Below, one piece after another: positions 46,035 through 56,438 of a stretch of DNA of 64,000 nt. The stretch comes from Triglochin maritima. Taxonomy: Eukaryota; Streptophyta; Magnoliopsida; Alismatales; Juncaginaceae. Location: contig OY821771.1 of the NCBI GenBank assembly GCA_963682175.1, positions 29,532,201 through 29,596,200 on the forward strand, read 5' to 3'. Position 1 is the stretch's first letter, and the number at the start of each line of letters is the position of its first letter. The translations under genes were made by a program, and so were the position numbers. The notes beneath the pieces are model-generated. The model was not told the DNA's origin. It ran no database searches and saw only the letters and a program-made list of their open reading frames with translations.

Positions 46035-47030
46035 TCATATGTCAAGGGACATCAAATGGGAACCCGCCATCTCTCGAGCCAAAAATGCACATGCATGGGC
46101 TCGCGACATACAAAATAGAATTACTTGACCACCTGATACCCATATAAGCGTTGTGGTCGTTTGATGCCTCTTGAGAGTGAGCAAGATAGGAGGCATGAAT
46201 GAGAGGTGAACCTCTATCAGGTAGAAGGGTATCAGGTGGTTGATTCTTAACCCACATGGGGTCCTCAGCAGATACCGCTGTGGCCCAAAGGCCATAAAAA
46301 TGGTATCGTGTGGCTCAAGGGCCACGTGATCCAAAGGATTTGGCTCAAGGGCCACGTGATCAAAAGGATGTGGCTCAAGGGCCACAAGATCAGAAGAATG
46401 TGGCTCAAGGGCCACAAGATCAGAAGAATGTGGCTCAAGGGCCACAAGATCAAAAGGAGGTGGCACTGAGGCCAAGTAATCAGAACATAAGGCACCTTCT
46501 TGTGTCAGCCCAGGTGAAACATCTTCACCACCATCAGGATCTCCATCGAACAATTCTCTGAAGTACTTGAAGGTGCCTTCAACTTCAATCTCATCCAAAC
46601 CCTGGATAAGGTTGACCCCAACAGGGTCATTGAAGGCACCGGGCTTTTTGCCGATGGTGAAGATGTTGAAATCAGCGCATTGACTACCATAAGTCAAGCG
46701 CATCAGACCATTGCGACAATTGATCAATGCATTGGAAGTCACAAGGAATGGTCGCCCCAGAATGACAGGAATTTGTCCAAGTGGGTTTGGCACAGGTTCA
46801 GTATCCAAGACAAGGAAGTTGACTGGATAAATGAACTCTCCCACTTTCATCAGCACGTCTTCCACCACACCCCTCGGTTTCTTCATAGAGCTATCAGCCA
46901 ATTGAAGAGTGGTCTTTGTTTGTTTGAGGTCTCCAATACCGAGGTGGACGTAGACAGAATATGGCAGAAGATTAACAGATGCACCAAGGTCCAATAAGGC
47001 TCGATGTATGGACACATCACCAATCACAAA
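46035..47030 (-). pseudogene. Athila-type aspartic protease region, frameshifted from gag
   Basis: Opens IGDVSIHRALLDLGASVNLL, the DLGAS active-site motif of Athila-type protease, then LQLADSSMKKPRGVVEDVLM, FIYPVNFLVLDTE and PVILGRPFL. Gag ends at KYKDPGC in another frame (about 47035), whereas the same junction is in frame at 58297 in the relative, so a small indel separates them here. The C-terminal third contains decapeptide repeats of the DLVALEPHSS type (46309-46488) absent from the relative. Processes the Gag-Pro precursor in intact relatives. Confidence 0.85.
46309..46488 (-). repeat. Six 30-bp in-frame repeats (decapeptide)
   Basis: GTGGCTCAAGGGCCACAAGA plus TCAGAAGAAT repeats at intervals of 30 bp from 46312, five close copies and one diverged. 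On the minus strand each encodes DLVALEPHxx. The period preserves the reading frame. A more distant copy may lie at about 46282. Confidence 0.9.
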
Positions 47031-49273
47031 AGAGATAGTAGGCAGCCAGGGTCCTTGTACTTGACTTGTATGGGTTGTGCCAACAAAGAATTCACGTTAG
47101 CCGCAAGAAAAGCTTTCTTTGGAACATGAGTTTTTCTTTTCTTGGTGCATAAGTCCTTGAGAACCTTGGCATAAGGTGGCATTTGCTGAATCACCTCCAA
47201 AAGAGGGATATTCACCTTAACTTGCCGAAACATGTCAAGCATCTTGTCATGCTGATCCGAGGTTTTCTTTTTAAGGCGCTCAGGGAATGGTGCCTTCGGG
47301 GCATAAGAGTGTTGCAAAGGAAGATCAGAATTCTGGTCCAAAGAAGCATGAGTGGGGACCTCAGAATCTGATTCATTCGACACAAGAGGGGACAATGGGA
47401 CCTCAGGGTTCGGCCCCATTGTCGAAGGAAAAGTAGAAGGAACCTCAGGATTAGGCTTCTTCCTGGAATTATTGGTGGAGGGAACCTCAGGATCCAGCTC
47501 CCTCAGAGATGCAGGTATCACCGCAGGTCTGGTGACACCAAGAGATGGTGATGACAAGGAAGGCACCCCAATGTGGTTATCAACCTCCTTACCATACCTC
47601 AAAGTATGAATCACATTAATATGATGGGTCGGTTCAGAGGTAGCATGAGGTACAGGTGGCCTTCCTTGAGAATGGGTACCCCGAGGATTCACCTCGGGTT
47701 GACTCGGTAACTGACCCTTCTCGCGTTCATGGAGCTGAGTAGCCAACTGGCTAACTTGGATTTCCAAAGCCTTGACAGTACTTTGCATGCTCTGGATGAA
47801 CGCTTGAAGGGTGGGATCACAAGAAGGGTTCTTTGGGTCAACCCACTGGGGTGGTGGAGTTTGGCTAGAATAACCCGACGATGAGGTCTGAGGAGATTGG
47901 TAAGTATAATGCTGAGACCTTTGATGTGGGGGTTGGTAGGTCGCCGATGGGTGTGGAGGTTGATAAGGCGGAGGTTGAGGTTGAGCGTGCGAGCTCTGAC
48001 CGTTACCACCACTAGACCATCAAGAGAAGTTAGGATGGTTACGTCATCCCGGGTTGTAGGAGTGACTGTACGGGTCGTTACGGGGCCCCTATTGATACAT
48101 CACATTTGCATGCTCAGTATCCCTTAGAGCGTAAGCGCATTCCAAGTCATCATGGCCCGTAAGTCCACACCTGCCACATCCTGGAGTAGCGACCTGAGCT
48201 AGAGGAGCTCGGTCCAACTCTAAACTCTCAATCCTACGCATGAGAGCAACCATTTTTGCCTCAGACGCGATAGATGACTCAACTTGATAAGACCCAACTC
48301 GACCAGAAGACCTAGCGACTGGTGGCTCTCTCATGGTGTCCCACTCAAAGGTGCGTTCAGCCATTAACTCAAAAGTGTCCCATGCCTCATCGATGGGTTT
48401 CATTTGGAAGTCACCCTGAAATATCGACTCCAACAATGTGCGGGTGTTGTAGTTGAGGCCCTCATAAATAATCTGGCACAGCTTCCATAGCTCAAGTCCA
48501 TGATGAGGGCACTGCTGGAGAAGGTCCTTGAACCTCTCAAAGAAACCATGAAAGGATTCGGTCTCAGTCTGATACATTTGATGCATCTGGTGCCGTATCT
48601 GTTGAGTTTTCCTTTGAGGGAAAAATCTCTTCAGAAATACGGTCACAAAGTCATCCCATGACCGAATAGAGCTCGTCGGGAGGCCGTACATCCATTTCTT
48701 CGCGTTATCCTTCAACGCGAAAGAAATCTTCCCCAACCGGACTGAATCCTCGTCAAGCTGTTGAAGCTTGAACATGGAGCATACTTCCTCGAATTCGCGT
48801 ATAAAAATATACGGATCCTCCTTATTGGCAGTAAAGGTTGGAAGCATGCTCACATATTGAGGTTTCAGCTCATAGTTGTTCCCGCGAGCAGGGGGAAGAA
48901 CTATGCAAGAAGGCTGCGCGGCCCGAACAGGATGGGTCTGCTCCCACAAAGTCATTGGTCTATCCTGTCGAGCTAAAGGTGGTGGTGCACACTGAAATCG
49001 ATCCTGACCGAATCTCCCTTCCTCTCGAGTCAGAGGAGGATGAGAAGGAGGTCTACGTGGCGGTGGGAGCGGACCGAGGTAATCCATGAATGGACCCCGG
49101 TCTCCCCCGTCACCACGAGATGACTCGGCCTCATGCTCCAAAGGAGCACGAGGTGGAGATGGTCGATCACAAAGACCGTCCATCTCAGAAAAATGCACTC
49201 TCTCAAGTCGAGCGCTCTCACCAGAACGAACACAACCTCGCATAAAAATGCTCGACTCGAGTCTAAACAACAC
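47024..49273 (-). pseudogene. Athila-type gag with in-frame stops
   Basis: Frame open from 49273 (GTG; the first internal ATGs give MRGCV and MDGLCD, so the start is uncertain) to a TGA or TAG cluster at 48089-48010. The capsid-like Retrotrans_gag domain runs from AAQPSCIVLP through QYVSMLPTF, DPYIFIREFEEVC, KKWMYGLP, SWDDFVTVFLKRFFP and CPHHGLELWKLCQIIYEGL. It is followed by a zinc knuckle CGRCGLTGHDDLEC. Two tryptophan codons in the NPGWRNHPNFSW motif are TGA. After them the same frame continues to 47024 with KAPFPERLKKK, YAKVLKDLCTKKRK and KYKDPGC, the spacer before protease. Builds particles in intact relatives. Confidence 0.87.
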
Positions 49274-50130
49274 ACAACAGAAGGTGTACTCAGAGGAGGA
49301 GACTACACGTAGAGAATAGATGGGGAGAGGACTCAGATGAGGAGGGAAGAATCCTTAGATCTAGCGTGGGTAATGGGACCAGCTAGAAGCCTAACTAGCA
49401 AGCACGGCTCAATCAGCTTAAGGCTATGGGTCCTTAGGCTAGACGACGCCTAACTTCGAGGTCACTAGCCTCGACACGCCTCACCTCCCTACAATGAGGA
49501 CCACAATGCCAAGCAAGTGATACCAGATCCGGAGATCTAGTACCTCCTACTATCGACAAGGTAGGCAACGCCGATCAGGCAGTGGCGGTCTCAACTAGAT
49601 TAGTCTCCTAGTGCGTCCGAAATCCTAGGGCCAATGTCTACTTGCTTTTAGTTAAGGCTTGATTAAGAGTGATTTTTGGGGCCAAGGAAAGGGTGATGAA
49701 ATCCCCCACCTTATCTTTTATGGGACAGCCCATCCTTAGTCGCGTTTTGATCCTAGATCTAGCAAGCAATCGCTCCAATCAAAACGCTCAACTCACTCTT
49801 TTCCTGATGCAATTCCTACTAACTAATGCATGGGCATACCAGATGCATGAATGAGTGTAGGAAATGCGTACCTCACGCCAGCGCTCAACAACTGAAGATA
49901 AAGCTAAAAGAAAAGACGACTATATGCCTAAGTCAAGTTCATGATGCGTGACCTAAACAAATAAGAATGTCTAATCTTTTGCTTTGGATTTTAAGGCCAA
50001 GTTGATTAATGAGGGAGTGATTAATGATCTGGGAGCAAACTAGAAGTCACAGCATGCAAAATAGGGCTCTCAGATAACGAAAATGAAGCAAAAAACTACC
50101 AGAAGAAAAATGAAAGCAAGAAAATCTCAC

Positions 50131-50175
50131 CAGGCCGCCAATTGGCTGTCTCAAACCGCTGATTGGCGGTCCCTG
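50131..50175. repeat. Leader palindromes matching the LTR palindrome (element E)
   Basis: Between the primer site and gag lie GGCCGCCAATTGGCTGTC and ACCGCTGATTGGCGGTC. The second is nearly the reverse complement of GACCGCCAATTAGCGGT in U3 of the right LTR (51335-51351; one mismatch over the 17-base overlap). Confidence 0.75.
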
Positions 50176-50306
50176 TTGATGCTTAGGTGCTCCAACTCCT
50201 CCAGTAGCCTCCCCGTGATCTCTAGGATCCCTGAAACTAAGAAAAACTGAAAACAAAAAATTAAAAACCACTCGAATCGTCTAAACCAATGTCTGGACAA
50301 AGCACC

Positions 50307-50324
50307 TCCCCGACAACAGCGCGA
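50307..50324 (-). promoter_or_regulatory. tRNA-Asp type primer binding site (element E)
   Basis: The minus strand reads TCGCGCTGTTGTCGGGGA, three changes from TGGCGCCGTTGCCGGGGA, which is complementary to the 3' end of plant tRNA-Asp. The spacer to the LTR is AGTTTT, as in the element at 53905. Confidence 0.85.
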
Positions 50325-50330
50325 AAAACT

Positions 50331-51720
50331 TGATTGATTCGTTTTATATTAAACCGCAAGTAGACGACCGCGTTGAAGCGGTGACAAATACGGGTCGATC
50401 CACAGGGAGGTGTGTCGACTTTTGGTTTGTGCGAAGGCGAGTGGGAAAGAAAGGGAGAAAGATTGATTACATTAACTACACTAATCTAAACTAGTAAACT
50501 AGGGAAGCTGAAATGAAATCACAAAACAAACTAAACTAAGCAACTAATGAAAAGAGATAAAACTCAGGAATGGAAAACCCCTAAGGGGTGGAGTGTGTGT
50601 GCACATGAAATAAGTGTGGTGAATGCATACAATAAGCTCAAGTGTGGTTAGTATTTGTTAATGCATAAGAAGTACCTCATAGCATGACCTATCATTACAA
50701 AACTAACCTAGGTGATTAATATGAGCAAAGAAAGGTTGTTATTAAGAACATAACGAGCATGGAGTGTACCTAACTATGGCAGAAACCATCAAGTAAAGTT
50801 CTTATTAATTCAAGCATGCATACTAATATCTCTCACAAACAATAATATCTAGCATTCATACCACCTACATAACATGTACATACATCTACTCCACCCCCAA
50901 AAGGGATGGAACTACTCACAAATCATTACACTACCTACATTAACAAAATGAGACATTATACTGAAAGGAAATTTAACTAAGCAAGAAAGGAACATTAAAG
51001 ACGCTAATTGAAAGAAACATAAACTAAAGAAACATGCAAGAATTAAAAGACAAGATTAAAAGAAACTAAGAACAATTATTTTATTAACAATGACTCACAT
51101 TGAAGGTATCATTCTTCTCCACCTTGAATTTTGCTTCAAGGCTTACTCCTTAGTAGAGAGAATGCCACCAAGCAATGAGTGATTACAATAGAAGGTGAAG
51201 AGTTCTATTTATAGCCATAGAAAAAGGTAATCCGGGACAATCCCCCGGTGTGGGACTAGACAAATACCAGAAATGGACTAAATACACACTAATACGCGAC
51301 CCACCAAAATCTTAGCGGATTTGGGCCAAAACAGACCGCCAATTAGCGGTCTATATGGTCCGGATCACGCTGGATTTTATTCTGGGCTTTTCTGGATGTC
51401 TTTGTTGGTCTTTGATGCATCTACTTTACTTGTTGGGCTCCAATCCCAATAGAATTGTCAAAATACTCCCCATGATGGTGTGGAGTTTTCTATTTTGCTC
51501 TTTGGTCCTTCGGTCTTACGTTCAGGTCCTTCTCTCTTGCATCTTAGTCCCCAAGTCTCACAATTAAGTATTTTTTTCCCTACTTTTGGGTCCTTTTATG
51601 CTTTATCTCTTCAAATCTATTTATTTCTGAAATTCAAACATAAAACTCGTCACGTAGCATTGCTTAAGTGTAAGATAATGGATATAAGATACAAATATAA
51701 CTATGAAATGATATCAATCA
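50331..51720 (-). repeat. Athila-like element 5' LTR (family E)
   Basis: TGATTGATTCG...ATATCAATCA, 1390 bp. Minus-strand TATA at about 51210. Has GACCGCCAATTAGCGGTC at 51335-51352, about 120 bp upstream of TATA. One palindrome present in the left LTR is missing here (deleted), and scattered substitutions separate the two. Confidence 0.9.
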
Positions 51721-51725
51721 AGTAA

Positions 51726-52109
51726 CGATGAAGGCTTGAAGGTTAGATAAGGTCATCTGGCCAACATCAATTTATAACCAACACACTAAATAGTGGTAAC
51801 TAGATGAGTTGGTTAAGCAACCACATACTTTCTAACTTTCACGAAAATGTTTTAGTGTAGTCTGCACCACTGTCCACGTCCCATCATGCATGTATTGTTG
51901 CTTGGTCGTTCCGATGTCAAGGGTTATTAATTGGAGGTTGATGTTTGTGGTAGTTCACAGAATCACACTTAGATTACTTTGTCATAGCATACCGTTACAA
52001 GCATGGCAGTCAATGAGCATCATGTGGTCACTATAATGGAAAGTGCCCACCAACTACTGAGGTTTTAGATGTCATGGTTACTTTTTGAGTAAATATCTTA
52101 TGGCTATTA
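51726..52109. other. Non-coding stretch, nothing recognised
   Basis: No frame, repeat or element end is visible between the Athila-like element and the hAT element. Confidence 0.5.
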
Positions 52110-52117
52110 CCAACAAT

Positions 52118-52832
52118 CAATGTTTTAAAAACCGAACCGAAGAGTGAACCGAAAACAGCTCGGTTTGGTTCAAAATGGTCGAACCGATGGTTCAACCTGG
52201 TTCAACGTCAGCATGACATCAGCATTTTGTGAACCGAGGGTTGAACCGAACCGACTCCGTAGCGGCGGTCCAACTGACGGTCCGACCGATTGAACCGATT
52301 TTTCCTATTATTTTTTAACATAATAAGTAATAACCAAGTACTTAAACTATGAACAATTCAACAAAAATTATCCATTTGTAAAATAACTTAATTAAAATCA
52401 GTAAAAAAATGAACAAACATGTAACTAAGTAATATTAGTCTTTCTTCTAACAAATGAACAAACATTTACTTCAACATCTAAAGCAGTAGGAGTGGTAGAC
52501 TGTCCTAGAGATCCGTCGGTCTGCCGGCCTTGGTGGAGATTCCGAGCGGTGGCGGTGCGATGAGGGGTGGACCGGTGGAGGTGTGGTGAGGGGTTGGGGA
52601 AATGAGTAGTAAAAAGTAAAAATCTTAGAATTTTGGTCAAAATTGAACAAAAAATAAAACATTAAAAACCAATTTTTTTTTAAATTGAAAAAACCGATCG
52701 GTTTTTTCGGTTTTCTTCGGTTCGCTCCGGTTCATGAGAGAAACCGGTTTTTTGACCGAACCGACCGGTTTGCTACCGGTTCACGGTCCAACCCGGTCCG
52801 ACTGTCGGTTCGGTCTGGTTTTTAAAACAGAG
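52118..52832. mobile_element. hAT-type non-autonomous element rich in GGTTCGG
   Basis: Ends CAATGTTTTAAAAACC on the left and, in reverse complement, CTCTGTTTTAAAAACC on the right. The 8-bp duplication CCAACAAT lies at 52110-52117 and 52833-52840, perfect. The 715-bp body has clustered GAACCGA / CGGTTC units at both ends and no transposase. Confidence 0.9.
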
Positions 52833-52840
52833 CCAACAAT

Positions 52841-53396
52841 AACCAACATCATATTTATTATCATAAAACCAATAACCAACATCACTTTGATATTCATGGA
52901 AACGTGATAGTCACGGAGGACATATGGCTATGCAATTAAAGCGCGGGATATAACAGCAAACAGGGCACACAAACAACTCAGAATGCATCTACCAATCAAA
53001 TGAAAAGAGCCGAAGGACCAAACCACAAATACAAAAATGTAGTGCGCTATAAAGATGTATGACGAAATTCATGAATAGCAGGATGGAATCGTTGTACCAA
53101 CTTTTTTACTGACCGCAAAGAGTAGCAAAAATACCGATTGAAAAACACATTGGTAGCTTTAGTCGACAAAATCAACACAGGACAATGAGAGCCAAACAAA
53201 ATTAATTTCAACATTAAAACTTTTCAGAATCTTGTCATGAGTCCTGAAATTACTGCAATCACTTGCATCATTCCTCTCAATCAAAAGTTTGTAAGCCTCG
53301 TGCTGTGCTGCTATAGATGTTCCTGAAGATGTTGTGGACAATGAATGACTTCATGACTCCACTTGTCATGTAACAACAAGAATAGTTGTAACGTTC
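52841..53396. other. Non-coding stretch before the G3 LTR
   Basis: No convincing gene or element. It is the only visible sequence flanking the left side of duplicated block copy 2. Confidence 0.5.
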
Positions 53397-53904
53397 CCGA
53401 AAAATAAAAAATTTAAAACGAAATTTCAAAATAGAAACAGGAAAATTACTCATATAAGATTCAATAAGGTGAATCGTTACAAAAGATTTCAAGTTTGATT
53501 ACAACCGAAGACACGAGATGGTACAAAATACAGACAATAACAACAACCTAGAAGATAAGACTCGAGGATCTGGTCCTAGTGTGACCTTGTCCGCGGTCGC
53601 CACCTACTTGGTACCTAACGAGGCGCTGAAATGCAAACATGATAAAATAACTAAATTTTCATAACGTAAACTCCGTATACCAAGGTCATCTATGAATATG
53701 AATGCATAATACAATGACCCTATCATACTAGTGTATCGTGGGACAAAAGAATGCAACAAGTAAACCTTCCCCATCCATGGCAAACAAGGACAATCGTCCC
53801 ACTAACAACATCAGGTCCCTCAAGGGGACCTATTGCAGGCACACGCGGACTTACAAAGAGTACGCGATGCACTCCACTCGCAACAATACTAATCATGAGG
53901 GTTA
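53397..53904 (-). mobile_element. Gypsy-type LTR (family G3), copy 2, left part
   Basis: Starts TGTAACGTTCCCG. From 53671 it matches window positions 1-234. It is interrupted at 53904 by the young Athila-like element. Contains the stem GGTCCC/GGGACC at 53813-53830, parallel to that in the G1 LTR. Confidence 0.75.
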
Positions 53905-54376
53905 TGATGCATTGCATACATTGCATCATATGTCTTTCATTTAGATTACTTTTACATCAATAAATGCTACTAAGGTATGTGTTTAGTCTTATTTACAGAA
54001 TACAGGGACCTGAATGCAATTTACCAACATTCCGAGCATAAACGTGTGCAAAAGATTCACTTCTATCATAAAGACCGAATTCAAGTTTATCGGGTTTCAA
54101 TTGGAAATGCATCCAAGCATAAAAGCATTCAAGGAACTAATCACAAAAAGGTCAAGGACTTAATTGCAAAATGCCAAAGACCTAATTGCAAAAGAAAAGG
54201 ATCAAGTTATTTTGTTGGAAAAGTCAAAAGAAAAATCAACTATAAATCTCCAACAATGGAAGGAATTAATCCGGAGCTCAAGACAATGGAAAGAAATCAT
54301 CCAGACACGCAAATAAAGTTCAAATCATACCATAAACGCGTGACAAAAATCCTGATTAAATCCGACCAACGTGGGA

Positions 54377-54423
54377 GGCGAATCCGCCGCACAATACACA
54401 TGATGTGCGGCGATTCCGCCGCC
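54377..54423 (+). repeat. GC-rich hairpin in U3
   Basis: GGCGAATCCGCCGCAC and GTGCGGCGATTCCGCC face each other across a 12-base loop, within an otherwise AT-rich LTR about 90-135 bp upstream of TATA. The right arm continues GCC, making 54406-54423 the exact reverse complement of 55250-55267 in the leader. Confidence 0.9.
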
Positions 54424-54510
54424 CATTGGTCGATCCGTGTGTCCCAATTTCGTCCACTCGTGTATGGACACGTGTACTATCCAATTCTATACCTAAGTCC
54501 CTTGTAGCAA

Positions 54511-54520
54511 CTATAAATAG
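54511..54520 (+). promoter_or_regulatory. LTR TATA box
   Basis: CTATAAATAG, in the expected position between U3 and R. In the 3' LTR the same site reads CTATAAATTG. Confidence 0.7.
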
Positions 54521-55098
54521 ACCCGAGAACGATGTAAATAGGGTCCTTGGTTGTTGTTCTTATTTGTGTACCTTAGTTTTATTAATAAAATTCTGTTCTT
54601 TTAATTCTTGTTTTAGTTTTCTTTTAATGTCTCAAGGACCTCTTCTTCTTCCTCCCTCCATGAGTTTCTAACTCTCTCCAAAGGGTGGAGGTGATGGAAT
54701 TAGGGTTAGAGAATGTTGAATGCATGTTATTATTTTAAGTTCATGATTAGTGTATTTTGATTACTTGAGTTTATGTTAAGTCATTTATCTTGTAATGCTT
54801 CATAACTAACATGATTTACAATAAGTTTCAGTAATTCTCTACTCTAAACCTAAGTCTAAACCTCCACCCCACGGATTTCTCTCTTTGTTCTTGTTTTAAT
54901 TTTAATTGCTTTTGTTTCGTACTTTAGTTAATTAAACCAAAAACCCCAAAAACCCAAATTAATTCTTCTCTCCCTTCTTCCCCTCAATCGAAATCACACT
55001 AACAATGAAATCTCTCCCTCCTTGTGTTCGACCCGTACTTGCCACGTCTTCATTGACGCCGTGCACTTGCGGTATAAATAAAAATCTCATCAAGTTTT

Positions 55099-55116
55099 TG
55101 GCGCCGTTGCCGGGGA
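55099..55116 (+). promoter_or_regulatory. tRNA-Asp primer binding site
   Basis: TGGCGCCGTTGCCGGGGA, exactly complementary over 17 bases to the CCA end of plant tRNA-Asp as I know it; this primer is typical of Athila-type elements. It follows the LTR after the spacer AGTTTT. Confidence 0.92.
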
Positions 55117-55249
55117 GGCGACGCAGATTTTGTGTTTTTGTGTTTTCGATTTTATCCTGTCTACCTTATGCGCGATCTAAGTAGTTGAATTTGTGTAGCA
55201 GGAGACAACAGAGCGCGCGGCAAAATCCGGGAGCGTTCTGAGACACTTG

Positions 55250-55299
55250 GGCGGCGGAATCGCCGCATCTTCAAGAGGACTTGCGGCGGAATCGCCGCA
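55250..55299 (+). repeat. Leader palindromes complementary to U3
   Basis: GGCGGCGGAATCGCCGCA at 55250-55267 and TGCGGCGGAATCGCCGCA at 55282-55299. Each is a near-palindrome; the first is the perfect reverse complement of 54406-54423 (and 60594-60611). Confidence 0.92.
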
Positions 55300-56438
55300 C
55301 AAGCGAGGGCTCTGGTCTTCAAATTTCTGGGGCATCGTCGGCATCTCTGGGTGGTCGCATTGAGCTACTGGAATCTCCGAGAGCGGGCGGCGAACCCGAC
55401 TGAGCATTGCGGAGGTAACGTTTCTTGCCCTTCTCGTAAAATCTGAATAGTTGAAAAGTTTCCTTTCGTAGAATTGCACGTGTTAGGGTTACAATTCCAT
55501 AATTGGCAATAATTCAACTCTGACCTAAAATTGGCAAAATTAGAAAGACCTTAGTGCATGCATCATATAATGTTTTGCTTGCATTATTCTTGCTAAATTC
55601 TTGCAAATTAATACTTGTTGAAGATTGCTGGAGGCAAGGTACGTATCGAGGTTTTTATCGATTGCATTAGAGCATATAATTTAGCTGCATACAACCTTGC
55701 AATTGCCCCCATTAAAAGGACCATTGTTTGACTATCTTTGCTAGATTTAAGTTAAACTATCTTAAGGGCAACTCCGTAGGAAAAGATACGGTGGGGATTT
55801 CATCACCCTCCCGTAGCCCACAAACCACAATCCTGAAGTGTCGCCTAAGCCTAAAATTTAAAATCAATTAGACATTGGCCCCTAAGGACTCGGACTCAAT
55901 TAAGGAGGAGATTGGTTTGACTTGCTATGACCTGAAGCTAATTGAACTCAATTTGGTGTCTAGAAAGTGTTTTTGTGTCGACGAAAGTCTTCCAAGCGAC
56001 GTGGTTGTCTAATTGGCACCGACTCTGTCGGAAGCGCCCCCACTAGCTATACACTAACTGGCCAACTTGGTTTGATTGGTGAGGGAGGTGAATCAAGCAA
56101 ATCAATTCGACTCAACCAGTTAGGAGTCGTCTAGATCTAAGTGACACTAGGTCTAGGATTGTTTTGACCGTGCTTGTTCAGGAAATTTCTGACCAACCCT
56201 AATTTTTATCCTTTAGAGTTAAGTTTCCCTTCTCGTCTGAGTCTTCTTTCCCTTCTCATCCTTACCTTTCTATTGTTTGTTTCCTTTAAAAAAAACAAAA
56301 AAAAAGAAAAAAAAAGAAAAAAAAATTAAAATTCAAAAATTCAAAAAAAAAGAGTAATTGATTCTTGGAATTGAATTTGAAATTTAAATTTCGAATTCAA
56401 ATTCAAAAATTAATTCAAACCGGTGCACTCAGATTTGG

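Larger units (their letters stand above)
43081..51720 (-). mobile_element. Athila-like gag-protease element without pol (minus)
   Basis: LTRs 43081-44486 (3') and 50331-51720 (5') enclose 5.84 kb. Flanks are ACTAA (43076-43080) and AGTAA (51721-51725), one mismatch. The tRNA-Asp type primer site at 50307-50324 and the purine tract AGGTGTGGGGTATT (44487-44500, minus) are in place. The interior encodes an Athila-type gag and aspartic protease with stops and one frameshift, then a long non-coding 3' part. No reverse transcriptase, RNase H or integrase is present. It needed enzymes in trans and is now also disabled in gag. Confidence 0.9.
53905..55092 (+). repeat. 5' LTR of young Athila-like element (family F)
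   Basis: TGATGCATTG...AATCTCATCA. TATA box at 54511-54520 (CTATAAATAG). Its end carries the family signature GTACTTGCCACGTCTTCATT / GTGCACTTGCGGT. The 176-codon open frame at 53977-54507 is repeated identically in the 3' LTR, lies in U3 and shows no domain. Confidence 0.95.

Noticed and set aside
53977..54507. A 176-codon open frame, repeated at 60165-60695
   Set aside because: It lies in U3 of both LTRs, repeats only because the LTRs are duplicates, and shows no domain or start context.
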